From positions 1-38,139 of the forward strand of contig JAUIIK010000040.1 of the NCBI GenBank assembly GCA_030431755.1: a DNA stretch of 38,139 bases, written 5' to 3'. Origin of the DNA: Chloroflexia bacterium (GTDB lineage Bacteria > Chloroflexota > Chloroflexia > Thermomicrobiales > CFX8). A program made the translations under genes and the position numbers. Below the pieces are notes generated by a model. That model saw only the letters and a program-made list of their open reading frames with translations. It was not told the DNA's origin and ran no database searches. Positions within the stretch are counted from its first letter, which is position 1, and every line of letters starts with the position of its first letter. This document shows positions 27,509 to 36,400 of this stretch, piece by piece.

Positions 27509-28225
27509 CTAGCAGCCAAGCTGATTGGCGAGGTCGAGGAAATCACTGGCGACGATATCCCAGTCACCGGTTGGTTCGAGGTCGGTCGTCTGGCCGGGGC
27601 CGTGCTCAGCGGGCCGGGCAACGAAGGCAGTCCGGAATCCAGTGGCTGCCGCCGCATGGAGATCGCCATTGTGGGCCGCGACCATCATGCACTGCGCCGG
27701 CGCGAGACCCAGGGCGCGAGCCGTGCCGAGATAGGCCTCGGGCTGCGGCTTGTAAGCACGAGCGACCTCAGCGCCGAGGATGACGTCCCAGGGCAGGCTG
27801 GCGCGCCTGGCCATGTTGACCATCAGGGCGATGTTGCCGTTCGAGAGCGTCGCCAGGATATAGCGTTGCTTGAGCCGGGTTAGCCCGGCGACGACGTCCG
27901 GCCAGGGGTCGAGCCGGTGCCAGGCGCGGTTGAAATCATCAGCCTCAGCTTCCGACAGCCCGTTGATGCCGTCGCGCTCGAGCAATGCGGCGAGACTCTC
28001 CCGGTGCAAGACATCAAGGACCGTCCAGGGCCGTTCGCCCTCCCGCACCCGCGTCATCGACGGCTGATAGAGCGCCCGCCAGTCGTCGGCGAAGCGTTCC
28101 CAATCGACGCCCGTCACACCATGCCTGGCGCCAAACTCCCGGCCCTCCCGGGCGACGCTCGAGCGCCAATCGACAACCGTCCCGAAGACGTCGAAGCCGA
28201 GCGCCTTGATGTCATCTCGATGCAT
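27509..28225 (-). CDS. Haloacid dehalogenase type II-like HAD hydrolase
   Basis: A 238-aa HAD-superfamily protein. Motif I is FDVFGTVVDWR with nucleophile Asp12; motif II is LATLSNGN; motif III is KPQPEAY; the last acidic motif is read as AAHNGDLHAA. This combination is that of L-2-haloacid dehalogenase (type II) enzymes, which convert 2-haloacids to 2-hydroxyacids, although many members act on other substrates. The start has GAGGTG about 5 nt upstream. The gene lies 25 nt downstream of a small membrane protein gene on the same strand. Confidence 0.88.
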   Translation of the reverse strand: MHRDDIKALGFDVFGTVVDWRSSVAREGREFGARHGVTGVDWERFADDWRALYQPSMTRVREGERPWTVLDVLHRESLAALLERDGINGLSEAEADDFNRAWHRLDPWPDVVAGLTRLKQRYILATLSNGNIALMVNMARRASLPWDVILGAEVARAYKPQPEAYLGTARALGLAPAQCMMVAAHNGDLHAAAATGFRTAFVARPAEHGPGQTTDLEPTGDWDIVASDFLDLANQLGC

Positions 28226-28250
28226 CGCCCACCTCGCTGGGAGCCGGCGC

Positions 28251-28433
28251 TCACGTATCAGGCTGGGTCAGGTCCGGATCGTCCTCGGGATCATAGTCGA
28301 GGTCGCCCCGCAGCCGCGTCAACGCCCAGACGAACCCGGCCAGCCCGAAGGTGATCAAAAAGGTGATCAGGAACTCGTCCCAGGTGAAGCGGCCACTGTG
28401 GAGCAGGGGCAAGGTTGGGGCGAGAGTTTGCAT
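28251..28433 (-). CDS. Small single-span membrane protein
   Basis: A 60-aa protein with one hydrophobic segment (about 21-41, FLITFLITFGLAGFVWALTRL) and a strongly acidic C-terminal tail (DLDYDPEDDPDL). No family recognised. It sits 25 nt upstream of the HAD gene in the same direction. The ribosome site is weak, so the coding call rests on the clear membrane-plus-acidic-tail design and position. The 160-bp gap behind it shows no gene. Confidence 0.5.
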   Translation of the reverse strand: MQTLAPTLPLLHSGRFTWDEFLITFLITFGLAGFVWALTRLRGDLDYDPEDDPDLTQPDT

Positions 28434-28593
28434 CGTGGTTGACAGACTCCGGCTAACGCGACGACGTCCAGGTTCCGATCAAGTATCCCCTATCGCATCA
28501 ACCAAGACCGCGCGCCTTGAAGATTGGTGTTGCGGATGACCTTCCGGATTCAGCATGCGCTGCGTTTGCTCCCGCAGGCGACCGGGTTCGGAG

Positions 28594-29151
28594 TCAGTGC
28601 GCCAGATCCTCGCGCAAGAACTCCCCGACGCGACGTTCCCGCACCGCGACCGCCAGCTTCTTCATCGTATCGTAGATGACCGGCAGCTCGAGGTAGTCGA
28701 TGAGAATCGCAGCCCAGGCTGCCCAGACAGGCAGGCTGCTGGCTGCGGCGTCACCGGTGAACTCATTGACGACGAACTCGTCGGTGATCCAGAAGATGTG
28801 CAGCCATTGCGAGTTCAGGAAGAGCAGAAAGAGCAGCGGCTTCCAGCTGAAGCCATCGCGCCGGAGCTCGTTGATGTAGATCAGCGAGACGCCCAACAGG
28901 GCCGGGATCTCGGTGTAGTCGACGATCAGGATCAGGGCGTAGAAGACTCCTTCCGGGTCAAAGAGGCTCTCGTCGAATAGCCGCAAGAAGACGACATCCA
29001 TCGTCAACCAGTAAAGATGAACGAGTTGGAGCAGGAAGAGCCCGGCTGCTACCGCGACGTTGATCGTGTAGTTGCGTTCGTACCAGTCGAAAAAGCGTTG
29101 CCAGAGATCGCGCACGTACAAGCCCCCGATTGCAACAAATCCGACCTGCAT
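28594..29151 (-). CDS. Polytopic membrane protein of unknown function
   Basis: A 185-aa protein with about five hydrophobic segments (VAVAAGLFLLQLVHLYWL, GVFYALILIVDYTEIPALLG, PLLFLLFLNSQWLHIFWI, PVWAAWAAILIDYLELPV). Acidic and His residues lie within or next to membrane helices (DYTEIP, DYLELP, QWLHIFWITDE), two of them as a repeated DY.E.P motif, which could bind a metal. No family recognised. The start at 29151 lacks a good ribosome site; a GTG at 29115 is an alternative. A Fur-like box lies just upstream, so iron control is likely. Confidence 0.7.
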   Translation of the reverse strand: MQVGFVAIGGLYVRDLWQRFFDWYERNYTINVAVAAGLFLLQLVHLYWLTMDVVFLRLFDESLFDPEGVFYALILIVDYTEIPALLGVSLIYINELRRDGFSWKPLLFLLFLNSQWLHIFWITDEFVVNEFTGDAAASSLPVWAAWAAILIDYLELPVIYDTMKKLAVAVRERRVGEFLREDLAH

Positions 29152-29161
29152 GGTCGGACAT

Positions 29162-29191
29162 GATAATCATTTCTACTTGAGAATGATTATC
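29162..29191. promoter_or_regulatory. Fur-like box
   Basis: GATAATCATT (29162-29171) and AATGATTATC (29182-29191) are perfect 10-bp inverted arms 10 nt apart. The right part, TGAGAATGATTATCG, matches the 7-1-7 Fur consensus TGATAATNATTATCA with two differences. It stands alone as AT-rich DNA in GC-rich surroundings and lies 10 nt upstream of the membrane protein start. The gap 29192-29406 shows no gene. Confidence 0.7.
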
Positions 29192-29406
29192 GTTCACTGA
29201 GGTGATAGATGCAAGGTCACGGGCATATCCGGACCGCGTCGGCCCAGCCTCTGGATGCCGATCCTGGTGCGGGACGTGCGTCATAGCTGCTGGTTGATGG
29301 CTTACGGCGGAGCGTACGGACGAACTCACTTGCCCGGGCCGGACTTGACGCACGAAGGATGGAGCCGAACGCTGCCCCGACGAATTTAGCGTAGCGTCAG
29401 CCGTCG

Positions 29407-30576
29407 TCAGCGAGTGTTTAGCGCGTTGTCCATCCGCTCAAGGGCCTGGAGCATCCTGTCGTCGGGTTGGAGCAGGGTGAAGCGCATATAGTCGCTCCAC
29501 GTCTCGCCGAAGCCGCTACCGGGGAAGACCATGACGCCGGCTTGCTGGAGCCAGAAATAAGAGAGCTGCATGGCGTCCATGCCGGTCGAGCTGATGTTCG
29601 CCCAAATATAGAACGCGCCCTGCGACGAGCCGAAGTCAAAACCCATCTCGCGCAGGCCGTCCATCAGCACCCGCCGGCGATGGGCATAGAGATCACGCAT
29701 CTCCCGCACGGCGTCCTGGGGGCCCTCCAGCGCCGCCACAGCGGCCCACTGGGAGACGGTTGGCGCGTGGACGTTGATCATCGCCTTGAGGCTGGAGACG
29801 GCCTGGATGAACTCGGCCGGCGCGGCGATGTAGCCGACCCGCCAGCCGGTCATGGCGTAGGCCTTCGAGAGGCCATTGAGCGTGATCGTCCGCTCGCGCA
29901 TACCCGGCAGTGACCCGATGCTGAGGTGCTCTGCGCCATCGTAGAGGAAATGCTCGTAGATCTCGTCGCTGATGACGATCAGATCACGCTCGATGGCCAG
30001 CCTGGCGATCTTCCGCAGCTCGTCGGGCGGGATGACGGCCGCCGTGGGGTTGCTTGGAGTGATCAGCAACAGCGCCTTCGAGCGCTCGGTCAGACAAGCC
30101 TCGATGTCGGCGGCCTGGAGGGCGAAATCGTGCTCCAGCGCCGTCGGAACGAGGACGATCTTGCCGCCGGCGAGGTTGATCGCCGTGTCGTAGGCCGGAT
30201 AGCGCGGATCCGGCACCAGTACCTCATCGCCGGGGTCGACCAGCGACTGAATCAGCAGGAAGAGCGCCTCCTGGCTGCCGGTCGTGACCAGCACCTCGGT
30301 CTCGGCGTCGACGTGGACGTTGTTCTCGCGCGCCAGCTTGTTGGCGATGGCCCGGCGTAGCTCAATCAGCCCCTGGGTCGGCGCTGGTCCGGTGCGGCCT
30401 TCGTCAATCGCGCGGTGCGCCGCCTCGATGATGTGGTCAGCCGTCGCCGAGTCGGGATCACCAAGCCCCAGGCTAATCAGGTCCGGCGTCTCGTTCGCCA
30501 GCGCCTGGAGGGTAAAGATATCGACCTCTTCGCTGGAAGCGTCGGCGGTCCTGGGTTCGGTCTGTGTCTCTGCCAC
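29407..30576 (-). CDS. PLP-dependent class I/II aminotransferase
   Basis: A 389-aa fold-type I aminotransferase. LGLGDPD, TTGSQEAL, DPRYPAY and LITPSNPTAAV are present; the cofactor-binding Asp is in ISDEIYEHFLY and the Schiff-base lysine in LNGLSKAYAMTGWRVGY (about Lys238); the C-terminal substrate Arg is in YMRFTLL. It most resembles the aspartate/alanine-type group. I prefer the GTG at 30576, with GGAAGGA upstream and normal family length, to the ATG at 30624. It is transcribed away from the origin-like zone. Confidence 0.9.
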   Translation of the reverse strand: MAETQTEPRTADASSEEVDIFTLQALANETPDLISLGLGDPDSATADHIIEAAHRAIDEGRTGPAPTQGLIELRRAIANKLARENNVHVDAETEVLVTTGSQEALFLLIQSLVDPGDEVLVPDPRYPAYDTAINLAGGKIVLVPTALEHDFALQAADIEACLTERSKALLLITPSNPTAAVIPPDELRKIARLAIERDLIVISDEIYEHFLYDGAEHLSIGSLPGMRERTITLNGLSKAYAMTGWRVGYIAAPAEFIQAVSSLKAMINVHAPTVSQWAAVAALEGPQDAVREMRDLYAHRRRVLMDGLREMGFDFGSSQGAFYIWANISSTGMDAMQLSYFWLQQAGVMVFPGSGFGETWSDYMRFTLLQPDDRMLQALERMDNALNTR

Positions 30577-30869
30577 GGTCAGTGGTCCTTCCGCCGGGGT
30601 CGCCAGTGCGGCACACGGGGCCATGCTGGAGCGAGGTTCTAGCCTGAGATGTCATTGGCAGTGGGCCGGTCGCCTCGTCCAACCTGCAGGCATCGTACCA
30701 AACGGGTTGCGTCTAACAGGCCAGGCCAAAGGCGCTGAGATTCAGACCAGGTCATCGAGGAGCAGCTCTGCGGATCATTTGCCGTCAGCGACGTCTACAG
30801 CCAGCGCAACGTAGTCCCTGCTCTCGCAGCTGCTTTGTGGGATTGGCTGAGTGGAAGGTCAACCCGAGC

Positions 30870-31000
30870 AACCACTCCTCGACGGCGACCGAGCCGACAC
30901 AGCCGTCGCACTCGGCTACCAGGAATGTATCCGGCTGGCCAGGCATCCCGGTCGCGACCGTCGGCAGCACGAGCCGTTCCACGACGACGCAGAGCTGGAG
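30870..31000 (-). pseudogene. Possible remnant of a GNAT-type acetyltransferase
   Basis: One minus-strand frame reads VVVERLVLPTVATG and then PDTFLVAECDGCVGSVAVEE, which resembles the beta-strand 2-3 region of GNAT acetyltransferases (FLVAE.DG.VVGSVAVE). Neither the expected upstream helices nor the downstream acetyl-CoA loop (RGxGxG) can be read in the same frame. It is best taken as a decayed fragment; the match is short. Confidence 0.25.
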
Positions 31001-31850
31001 CACGCCGCCCAGATAGCGAGTTATCCACAGCTTGTCCACATGCGTTGATAACCAGAATCCGCGCCAGCATCGGCAGCAGAGCGAGTTCCGCAGTTGAGCG
31101 GTAATGATACCTGTGTGCCCAGCGCAACCGTTGCAAGACACCTGCGCCAGCTACCGGAAGCCGGAGCCGCACGACGAGAACCACGAAGAACCCGAGCATG
31201 GCCGTCATCGCGATAGTAGCCGGCAGAGTGGGGCTAATGTCATCGGGGTATGTTTGCGAGCGCGGGATTGAGACTGGAGCGCGCGGTGAGTCCGGAGCCG
31301 GCCAGCGATCTCAAGAGGTTTTCGTTCCTTCACGGAGATGGCCACTCGACGCTGACTGAGCGATCGTCTGGATTGAATGTGATCGACGGTCGTGATCCGT
31401 CAGTTAAGCTGTCTGGAGTGTTCGGTGAGCGTTCTACACGGATTGCATCACGGGGCGTTCAACGTGCCCGGGGCGGTTATCGGTTGATATGCTGTGGATG
31501 GTTCCTGGCTGTCCTTTTTAATCATCAATAGAGATAGAGATATTCAGTAGGAAACAGTAGTGGCGGGGATAGTGGGGATAAGTCGCGGATGACGCGGATG
31601 CACAGGCAAAACAGCACTTACAAGGCGGCGGAGAGTTTCTCCACATCTCCACGAGCCGTTGTTGGTCATGTCAACAGCCCGGAAATTCATCCACGAGAAG
31701 CGTATACGGACAGGGATAACCCTCCGAGTTATCCCACTTCATCGTGGTGTACGTACACATCGAAATGCCTGGTTTTCCACGAATCTATCCACTTATCCGC
31801 AGAGTTATCCACATTCTGCTGTGGATGCTGGACAAGGCAAGCTGCCGATG
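31000..31850. other. Candidate replication origin (DnaA-box cluster with AT-rich block)
   Basis: Perfect DnaA boxes TTATCCACA lie at 31021-31029 and 31805-31813. One-mismatch boxes include TTGTCCACA (31032-31040), TTCTCCACA (31637-31645), TTATCCGCA (31793-31801) and, on the minus strand, TTATCCCCA (31573-31581); weaker ones are at 31494, 31739 and 31820. An AT-rich block (31515-31546, with repeated AGAGAT) in GC-rich DNA could be the unwinding element, and a 12-bp palindrome GTGTACGTACAC is at 31747. The stretch 30577-31847 has no credible intact gene. The genes usually near an origin (dnaA, dnaN, rpmH) are not in this window. It could be chromosomal oriC or a second-replicon origin. Confidence 0.6.
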
Positions 31851-32042
31851 CTGCCTGATTCCGTCCCGCTCATCGCTCTCCCGAACCTCGTCGAGGCTGG
31901 CGTTGGTCTGGTTAGTATCGCCCTGGCCGGGGTAGTGCTCGTGCTTGGGTTGCGGCGTCGTGAGTCCGGTTACGACCTGATGCTGATCATCTCCGCGCTA
32001 GTCGTCATGCTCCTGGCCGTCGGTATCCTGGCGGTGGGCTAA
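31848..32042 (+). CDS. Small two-span membrane protein
   Basis: A 64-aa protein with hydrophobic segments at about 15-34 (AGVGLVSIALAGVVLVLGLR) and 42-62 (YDLMLIISALVVMLLAVGIL) separated by RRRESG. No family recognised. The ATG at 31848 has AAGGCA about 9 nt upstream; earlier in-frame starts run through the DnaA boxes and are not believable. Two clean membrane segments support coding. Confidence 0.55.
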   Translation: MLPDSVPLIALPNLVEAGVGLVSIALAGVVLVLGLRRRESGYDLMLIISALVVMLLAVGILAVG

Positions 32043-32179
32043 GGCGCCCTGTATCGCAGTTAACCCAATTTCTGTGAAATGTGCAATATCCGGCGCGCTC
32101 GCCGGTCTATACAGTATGGATGTCGGACGGTTCCCCCGCCGGCCGGCGCCGAAGCAGAGCGAACGAGAACCTCGCGACG

Positions 32180-32222
32180 CTTCACCCCTCACATACCCTC
32201 TTACCCCTCCTCCCCTCACCAC
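32180..32222 (+). other. 43-nt G-free, C-rich tract
   Basis: No G occurs on the plus strand between 32180 and 32222 and more than half the bases are C. Such unstructured C-rich RNA is the type that Rho binds, and it is followed immediately by a terminator hairpin. The rest of 32043-32389 has no intact gene. Confidence 0.4.
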
Positions 32223-32256
32223 GCGGTCCCTGCCCCACAGGGACCGCTCTTCTCTT
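32223..32256 (+). terminator. Hairpin with pyrimidine tail (terminator or attenuator)
   Basis: GCGGTCCCTG (32223-32232) pairs perfectly with CAGGGACCGC (32238-32247), followed by TCTTCTCTT. It may end the small membrane protein transcript or act as an attenuator for the GTG-start reading frame that begins 18 nt further on. Confidence 0.7.
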
Positions 32257-32273
32257 AAGGAGACAAGAACACC

Positions 32274-32429
32274 GTGGCGCTGAAACCACGCCAGCTGAGC
32301 AGGTCATAGAAGCACAAGATTTCCTGGCTGCTTGGCGGCCTACGTTGGACCCAGGGTGGGATCACGGTCGCTCGCTGCGCTTCAGGCATTCAGCGGAAGT
32401 TAATCACTGCGTACAATGATGATCGTTGA
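32274..32429 (+). pseudogene. Broken 5' end of a gene: strong start, stop after 11 codons
   Basis: AAGGAGA (32257-32263) precedes a GTG at 32274 by 10 nt. The frame reads MALKPRQLSRS, hits TAG at 32307-32309, then continues open for 39 codons to a TGA at 32427. An excellent translation start leading to an 11-residue product suggests a truncated or nonsense-mutated gene, possibly cut by arrival of the lower-GC island whose left edge is close by. It could instead be a leader peptide. The original product is not recognisable. Confidence 0.35.
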
Positions 32430-32593
32430 GAGTTGTTGAGCGCGTCTAGCAACCGTTCTATGTCCTCGGAAGTGTTGCAAAAGTGTGGCGAAATCGTTAA
32501 ACCGCACTCGCGCAGCATATTCGCGACGTTTTCTTTCCTCGCTTGATTCACCAATGCCGTCTCAGTCTCGTGGCTATGGGCCATTTGGGACAC
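32390..32593 (-). pseudogene. C-terminal fragment of a class V aminotransferase (cysteine desulfurase-like)
   Basis: The 67-residue frame contains ANMLRECGLTISPHFCNTSE followed by DIERLLDAL, which is the usual C-terminal end of class V PLP enzymes (R.SPHFYNTEEDIDRLLEAL). The catalytic lysine and cofactor domain are missing, and no continuing frame is seen upstream (32594-32692). It is therefore a remnant, likely left by recombination at the edge of the right-hand island. Confidence 0.5.
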
Positions 32594-32692
32594 GATCGAT
32601 GCGATTTACTCGTAGCACCCGGTCATCTAGAAGATTCACGAATTCTCGAAACGGTACCAAGTGATGATGAGGATTAGCGCCGAGGCTGTTTC

Positions 32693-33427
32693 TTAGAAGC
32701 CGACAATAATTAGGATTAAGATCACGAAGACTAGTAGTGTGTTTACCGCCAGCAAGATCGCGACGTAGTTGATACGTGATCTCACCAGGGATACTTCGCC
32801 ACTGACTGTTTCGATTTTCCCTCCAGTCTCAATGCGGCTAGATTCGAGAGAGCGGATCAGCTCTTCCTGATGGTTCTGCAACGAAACGAGGATGTCTCCG
32901 TGAGTTGCACCTAGCCGATCCGCCTCTTCCTCAATCCGTCGACGCACTGAAATCAGCGTGTCGATAGATGCATCAAAGCGCTCAGCGCTGAGCTGGAAGC
33001 GCTTCTCAACCTCCTTGGTGAGTTCTTGGACACGGCCATCATGTGTGTCCATCCGTGTATCGAAGTGATCACGCGTTGTGTTCACGGAACTTATGGCCAC
33101 ATTGACTGACTCTAGCGCCGACTGTAGTGCCTCCTTCGCCACGGTGTCGAACTGCTCTGCGCTGAGTTTGAACCGACTCTCGATTTCATGGCTGAGGTGT
33201 TCAACATTCGATTCATGGGCGTCGAGGCGTTCATCAAACCGTTCGCGCGATGCACGGACGGTACGAGCTGCTCCGCTTACGGCATTCGTTGCTTCCCGCA
33301 ATAGGTTCTCGACTTGACGTAGACCTTCTTTCGCGCTGACAACCTCTTGCGTTTCCTGGGCGAGCCTGCGTATCGACTGCTCAGCCTCTAATACCTCCTT
33401 CTGTCGGGATTCGTCAGGAGATGACAT
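32693..33427 (-). CDS. Coiled-coil protein with C-terminal membrane anchor
   Basis: A 244-aa protein, mostly charged heptad-like helix, ending in one hydrophobic segment (221-243, YVAILLAVNTLLVFVILILI). It contains an internal duplication with a 58-residue offset: RERFDERLDAHE...ESRFKLSAEQFD (61-94) and RDHFDTRMDTHD...EKRFQLSAERFD (119-152). No enzymatic motif. The ATG at 33427 lies inside the helicase 3' end (14-nt overlap) and has GGGGGAG 4 nt upstream, so translation is coupled to the helicase. It may tether the helicase-nuclease to the membrane or act as a sensor or effector; this is inference. GC content is lower than the window's left part. Confidence 0.8.
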   Translation of the reverse strand: MSSPDESRQKEVLEAEQSIRRLAQETQEVVSAKEGLRQVENLLREATNAVSGAARTVRASRERFDERLDAHESNVEHLSHEIESRFKLSAEQFDTVAKEALQSALESVNVAISSVNTTRDHFDTRMDTHDGRVQELTKEVEKRFQLSAERFDASIDTLISVRRRIEEEADRLGATHGDILVSLQNHQEELIRSLESSRIETGGKIETVSGEVSLVRSRINYVAILLAVNTLLVFVILILIIVGF

Positions 33428-36400
33428 AGTCTCCCCCCTTTCGTCTCGCGTCTTGTAGATGATCCAAAAGGTAACTCATCATGATCTCAAGCGATCGGTG
33501 ACAGACTCCGCTACCGTGAGGAGCATGTTCGTAACAGTATCGGGCAGCGTCCACTTGAACCTCCTTCGAGAATTCAGCCCGCATGACTGTTTCAAGGACG
33601 TGTTGCGGTGCCTCTGGAGACATCGTCTCTGACGACATTGATGCATCAAGGACTACCCGGATGAGTTTCTTTTGGTCTTCAGTATCGGCATGGGAGAGTA
33701 GCCCCATGTTGAAGCCGGCACGAAGATTCTCCACCCCATTTCGCCATTGTGAGCCCGATATGAGAGCAAGACCTTCGAGCAACAGAAGCGTCGGATTCTC
33801 TGGATCTTCTTCGCGACTGCGTTGGCACGCTCCCAGCAGTTCGCTTAAATCACCGGTCGTGAACACTTGCGACATAATTTGCTCAACGCTGGCTGATATC
33901 TCATCAGGATCCAATCCGGCGAGTGCGGCACTAAACTCTGACTCGCCAAGATAGGTCAGCAGCCTATTTCGAAATTGACGCTCCCCATCAGGCGTTACAG
34001 CCACGCGAGCTGCGAGCAGCATGTTCCGCATAGCTGTACGTCGCTGACCCTCGATCGTATCGTAGATATGGTCGACCAATTGTCGAGCACACTCGGCCAT
34101 CGCATCTCCGAGAACAATACCGGAAGGAATGGTCTGAGACACCCGTTTTCGTGCGTGACCCGGATATCTTTCGAGAAAGGCATTAAGAGAGTTGTAGAGG
34201 TCTTCGGTCGTCGGACGGCGCAGCGAAATACAGAATTTGTTTCTCGCGTAGTCCTTCATATAGCTTTGGATCGCACCGATTTCTTGTAGTCGATAGATTG
34301 CCTTCTCGAGAATCGTCTGATATTCATCGAATCGAGCTCCCTCCAGTTCGGGAGCGTTAGGCAGATCTCGTTCCAACCAGTCGAACGCGATGTCAACCGT
34401 CTCAGGGCCAATATGGCCGGTAGGAAGATTGTCAGTCACAAATGAATCTATCACGCGTTTCATCGCAGTTAGGTCGAATTCCCGACCGCGATATGCATTG
34501 CGGTGAAACCAGAGACTCCGCAATGCATCGTCGTCTTCCCACCATTTGTCAGAATGGCTGAGATCTTCCACCTCATCGTCTCGAATCTGGTCCGGCGACA
34601 GAATTACGTCGGAACGCTCTGGATCATCATCAGTGAATATCACGATGCATCGAGAAGTCTTCTGATCTCGTCCGGCTCGCCCCGCTTGCTGATAGAACTC
34701 CTCAAGAGAGCGCGGTAGCATGGCATGGATTGTGAAGCGCACATCTGGTTTGTCAATACCCATGCCAAAGGCGTGGGTACAGACGAGAATCGGTTTCGTG
34801 CCCCGCTTGAAATCGAGTTGGAGGCGTTGTTTCTCTGCATTCCATTCGCGATCGCTCATGGGTGTTCCGCGTGGTTTAGTACCTGCATACATTCCAATAT
34901 CTAACCCAAGATCGCTTGAGAGGTCCTTTGCGATTTGATCAGTCCCAAGATCCTTTGGGTTGATGAAGTAAGAAAAGATCAGTCCGCTTGGGATTCCAGA
35001 GGGGTAGCTATCACTGTCAGACTCGTTGTCAGAGAATTCATCGATGGCACTTCGTAGAGCCTCTTTCAGTGTTTCACGACGCTGTGAGACTGGCACTTTT
35101 TGAAACACGAACTCGAGTTCTGTGCGGTCGAAGGTGGCGGGTCTGACAACCGATTCCGGGTCATCGATCCGGAGTTCACGCTGCACATCGATCAGGACGT
35201 TCTCGGAAGCCGTGCCAGTGAGCCCGACAAGCACCGGGGGATTCTCTCCATCTGTTGTGCAATAGTCCGCCAGTGCCTTGCCGATGTTGAGATAGGAAGG
35301 GCGAAAGTCATGGCCCCATTCGCTTACGCAGTGCGCTTCATCGACAACGCAATAAACGATTGGGATCCCAACGACTTTCCGTTCAATGTGCTGTCTAAAC
35401 TCGGGCATGTGCAGACGTTCCGGCGCAACGAGAGAGAAGGCGGGCCACGCCTGCTCCAATGACAGATAGCGATCATTGCGCTCGTGCCTATTGAGGCCCC
35501 CGTGTAAATCGATTGCGCGGTGAATCCCGTGCAGTCTCAGCCCCTCATACTGATCGATGATGAGTGATACCAGTGGATCAACTACGAGGGTCAACCCTGG
35601 CTGGCAGAAGGCTACGAGCTGATAGCAGATCGATTTTCCAGCTCCAGTCGGCAGCAGCCCGACCACATCTTTGATAGCCAATGCGCGCCGGACAACCTCT
35701 AGCTGCCCTCGACGGAACTCGACCTTTCGAAACAGTTGCTGTAACAGATACTCTAGAGAGTTGTCGATGCCATACCTTCGCTCCTCACTCTGGGCAACAA
35801 CCGCACTTTGCTTAGATGGCAGGAGTGGTTCCAGCAGTTGGACCGGGACAGGGGCTGGAGAGATGACTACTGGCGCAGGCTCGCGACCGAGCGCTTCCCA
35901 GGCTTTGGCTGATGGAAACCCGAAGTATGCAAAGTCCGCTGGCTCGGCCGACACAGGATCCAATCGCGGACAAGGGCTGATATCGTGAAGTTCAGCAAAT
36001 GTGCGCAGCGTCTGGTTAATCGATGCAATCACCGGGTCCAGATTCATGCCGGTTGGATTCTCAATGGTTAGTGCTCGTCTCTGCGGGTTGGCATGAAGGT
36101 GATATGCAACTGCGGTCAGAAGCTGTGCTTCGGCAACCGGTAGCGCGACGAGATCAATAAGTACTTGTCTTAGTCTCGGCTTCAATGTCCGTAGACTATC
36201 GGCTGCGTTGAGAAGGTCGTCGCCGATCGCTGTCTGTGCGGCCGTCACAACCGCGTCTAGATGCGCTTCTCTTGTAGCCACTGAGTCGGCTTCACGCACT
36301 CGGTGCACGCTCCATTGGCTTTGTCTCAAGAGAGAACTTCGTGTGTTATCCATTGCTTTAGCGGTCTGACTGCTGTGTGTCGCTGCATCATCAATCTCAA

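Noticed and set aside
29407-30624. 48-nt longer aminotransferase start (ATG 30624)
   Set aside because: The GTG at 30576 has a better ribosome site (GGAAGGA) and gives the normal family length; the longer form remains possible.
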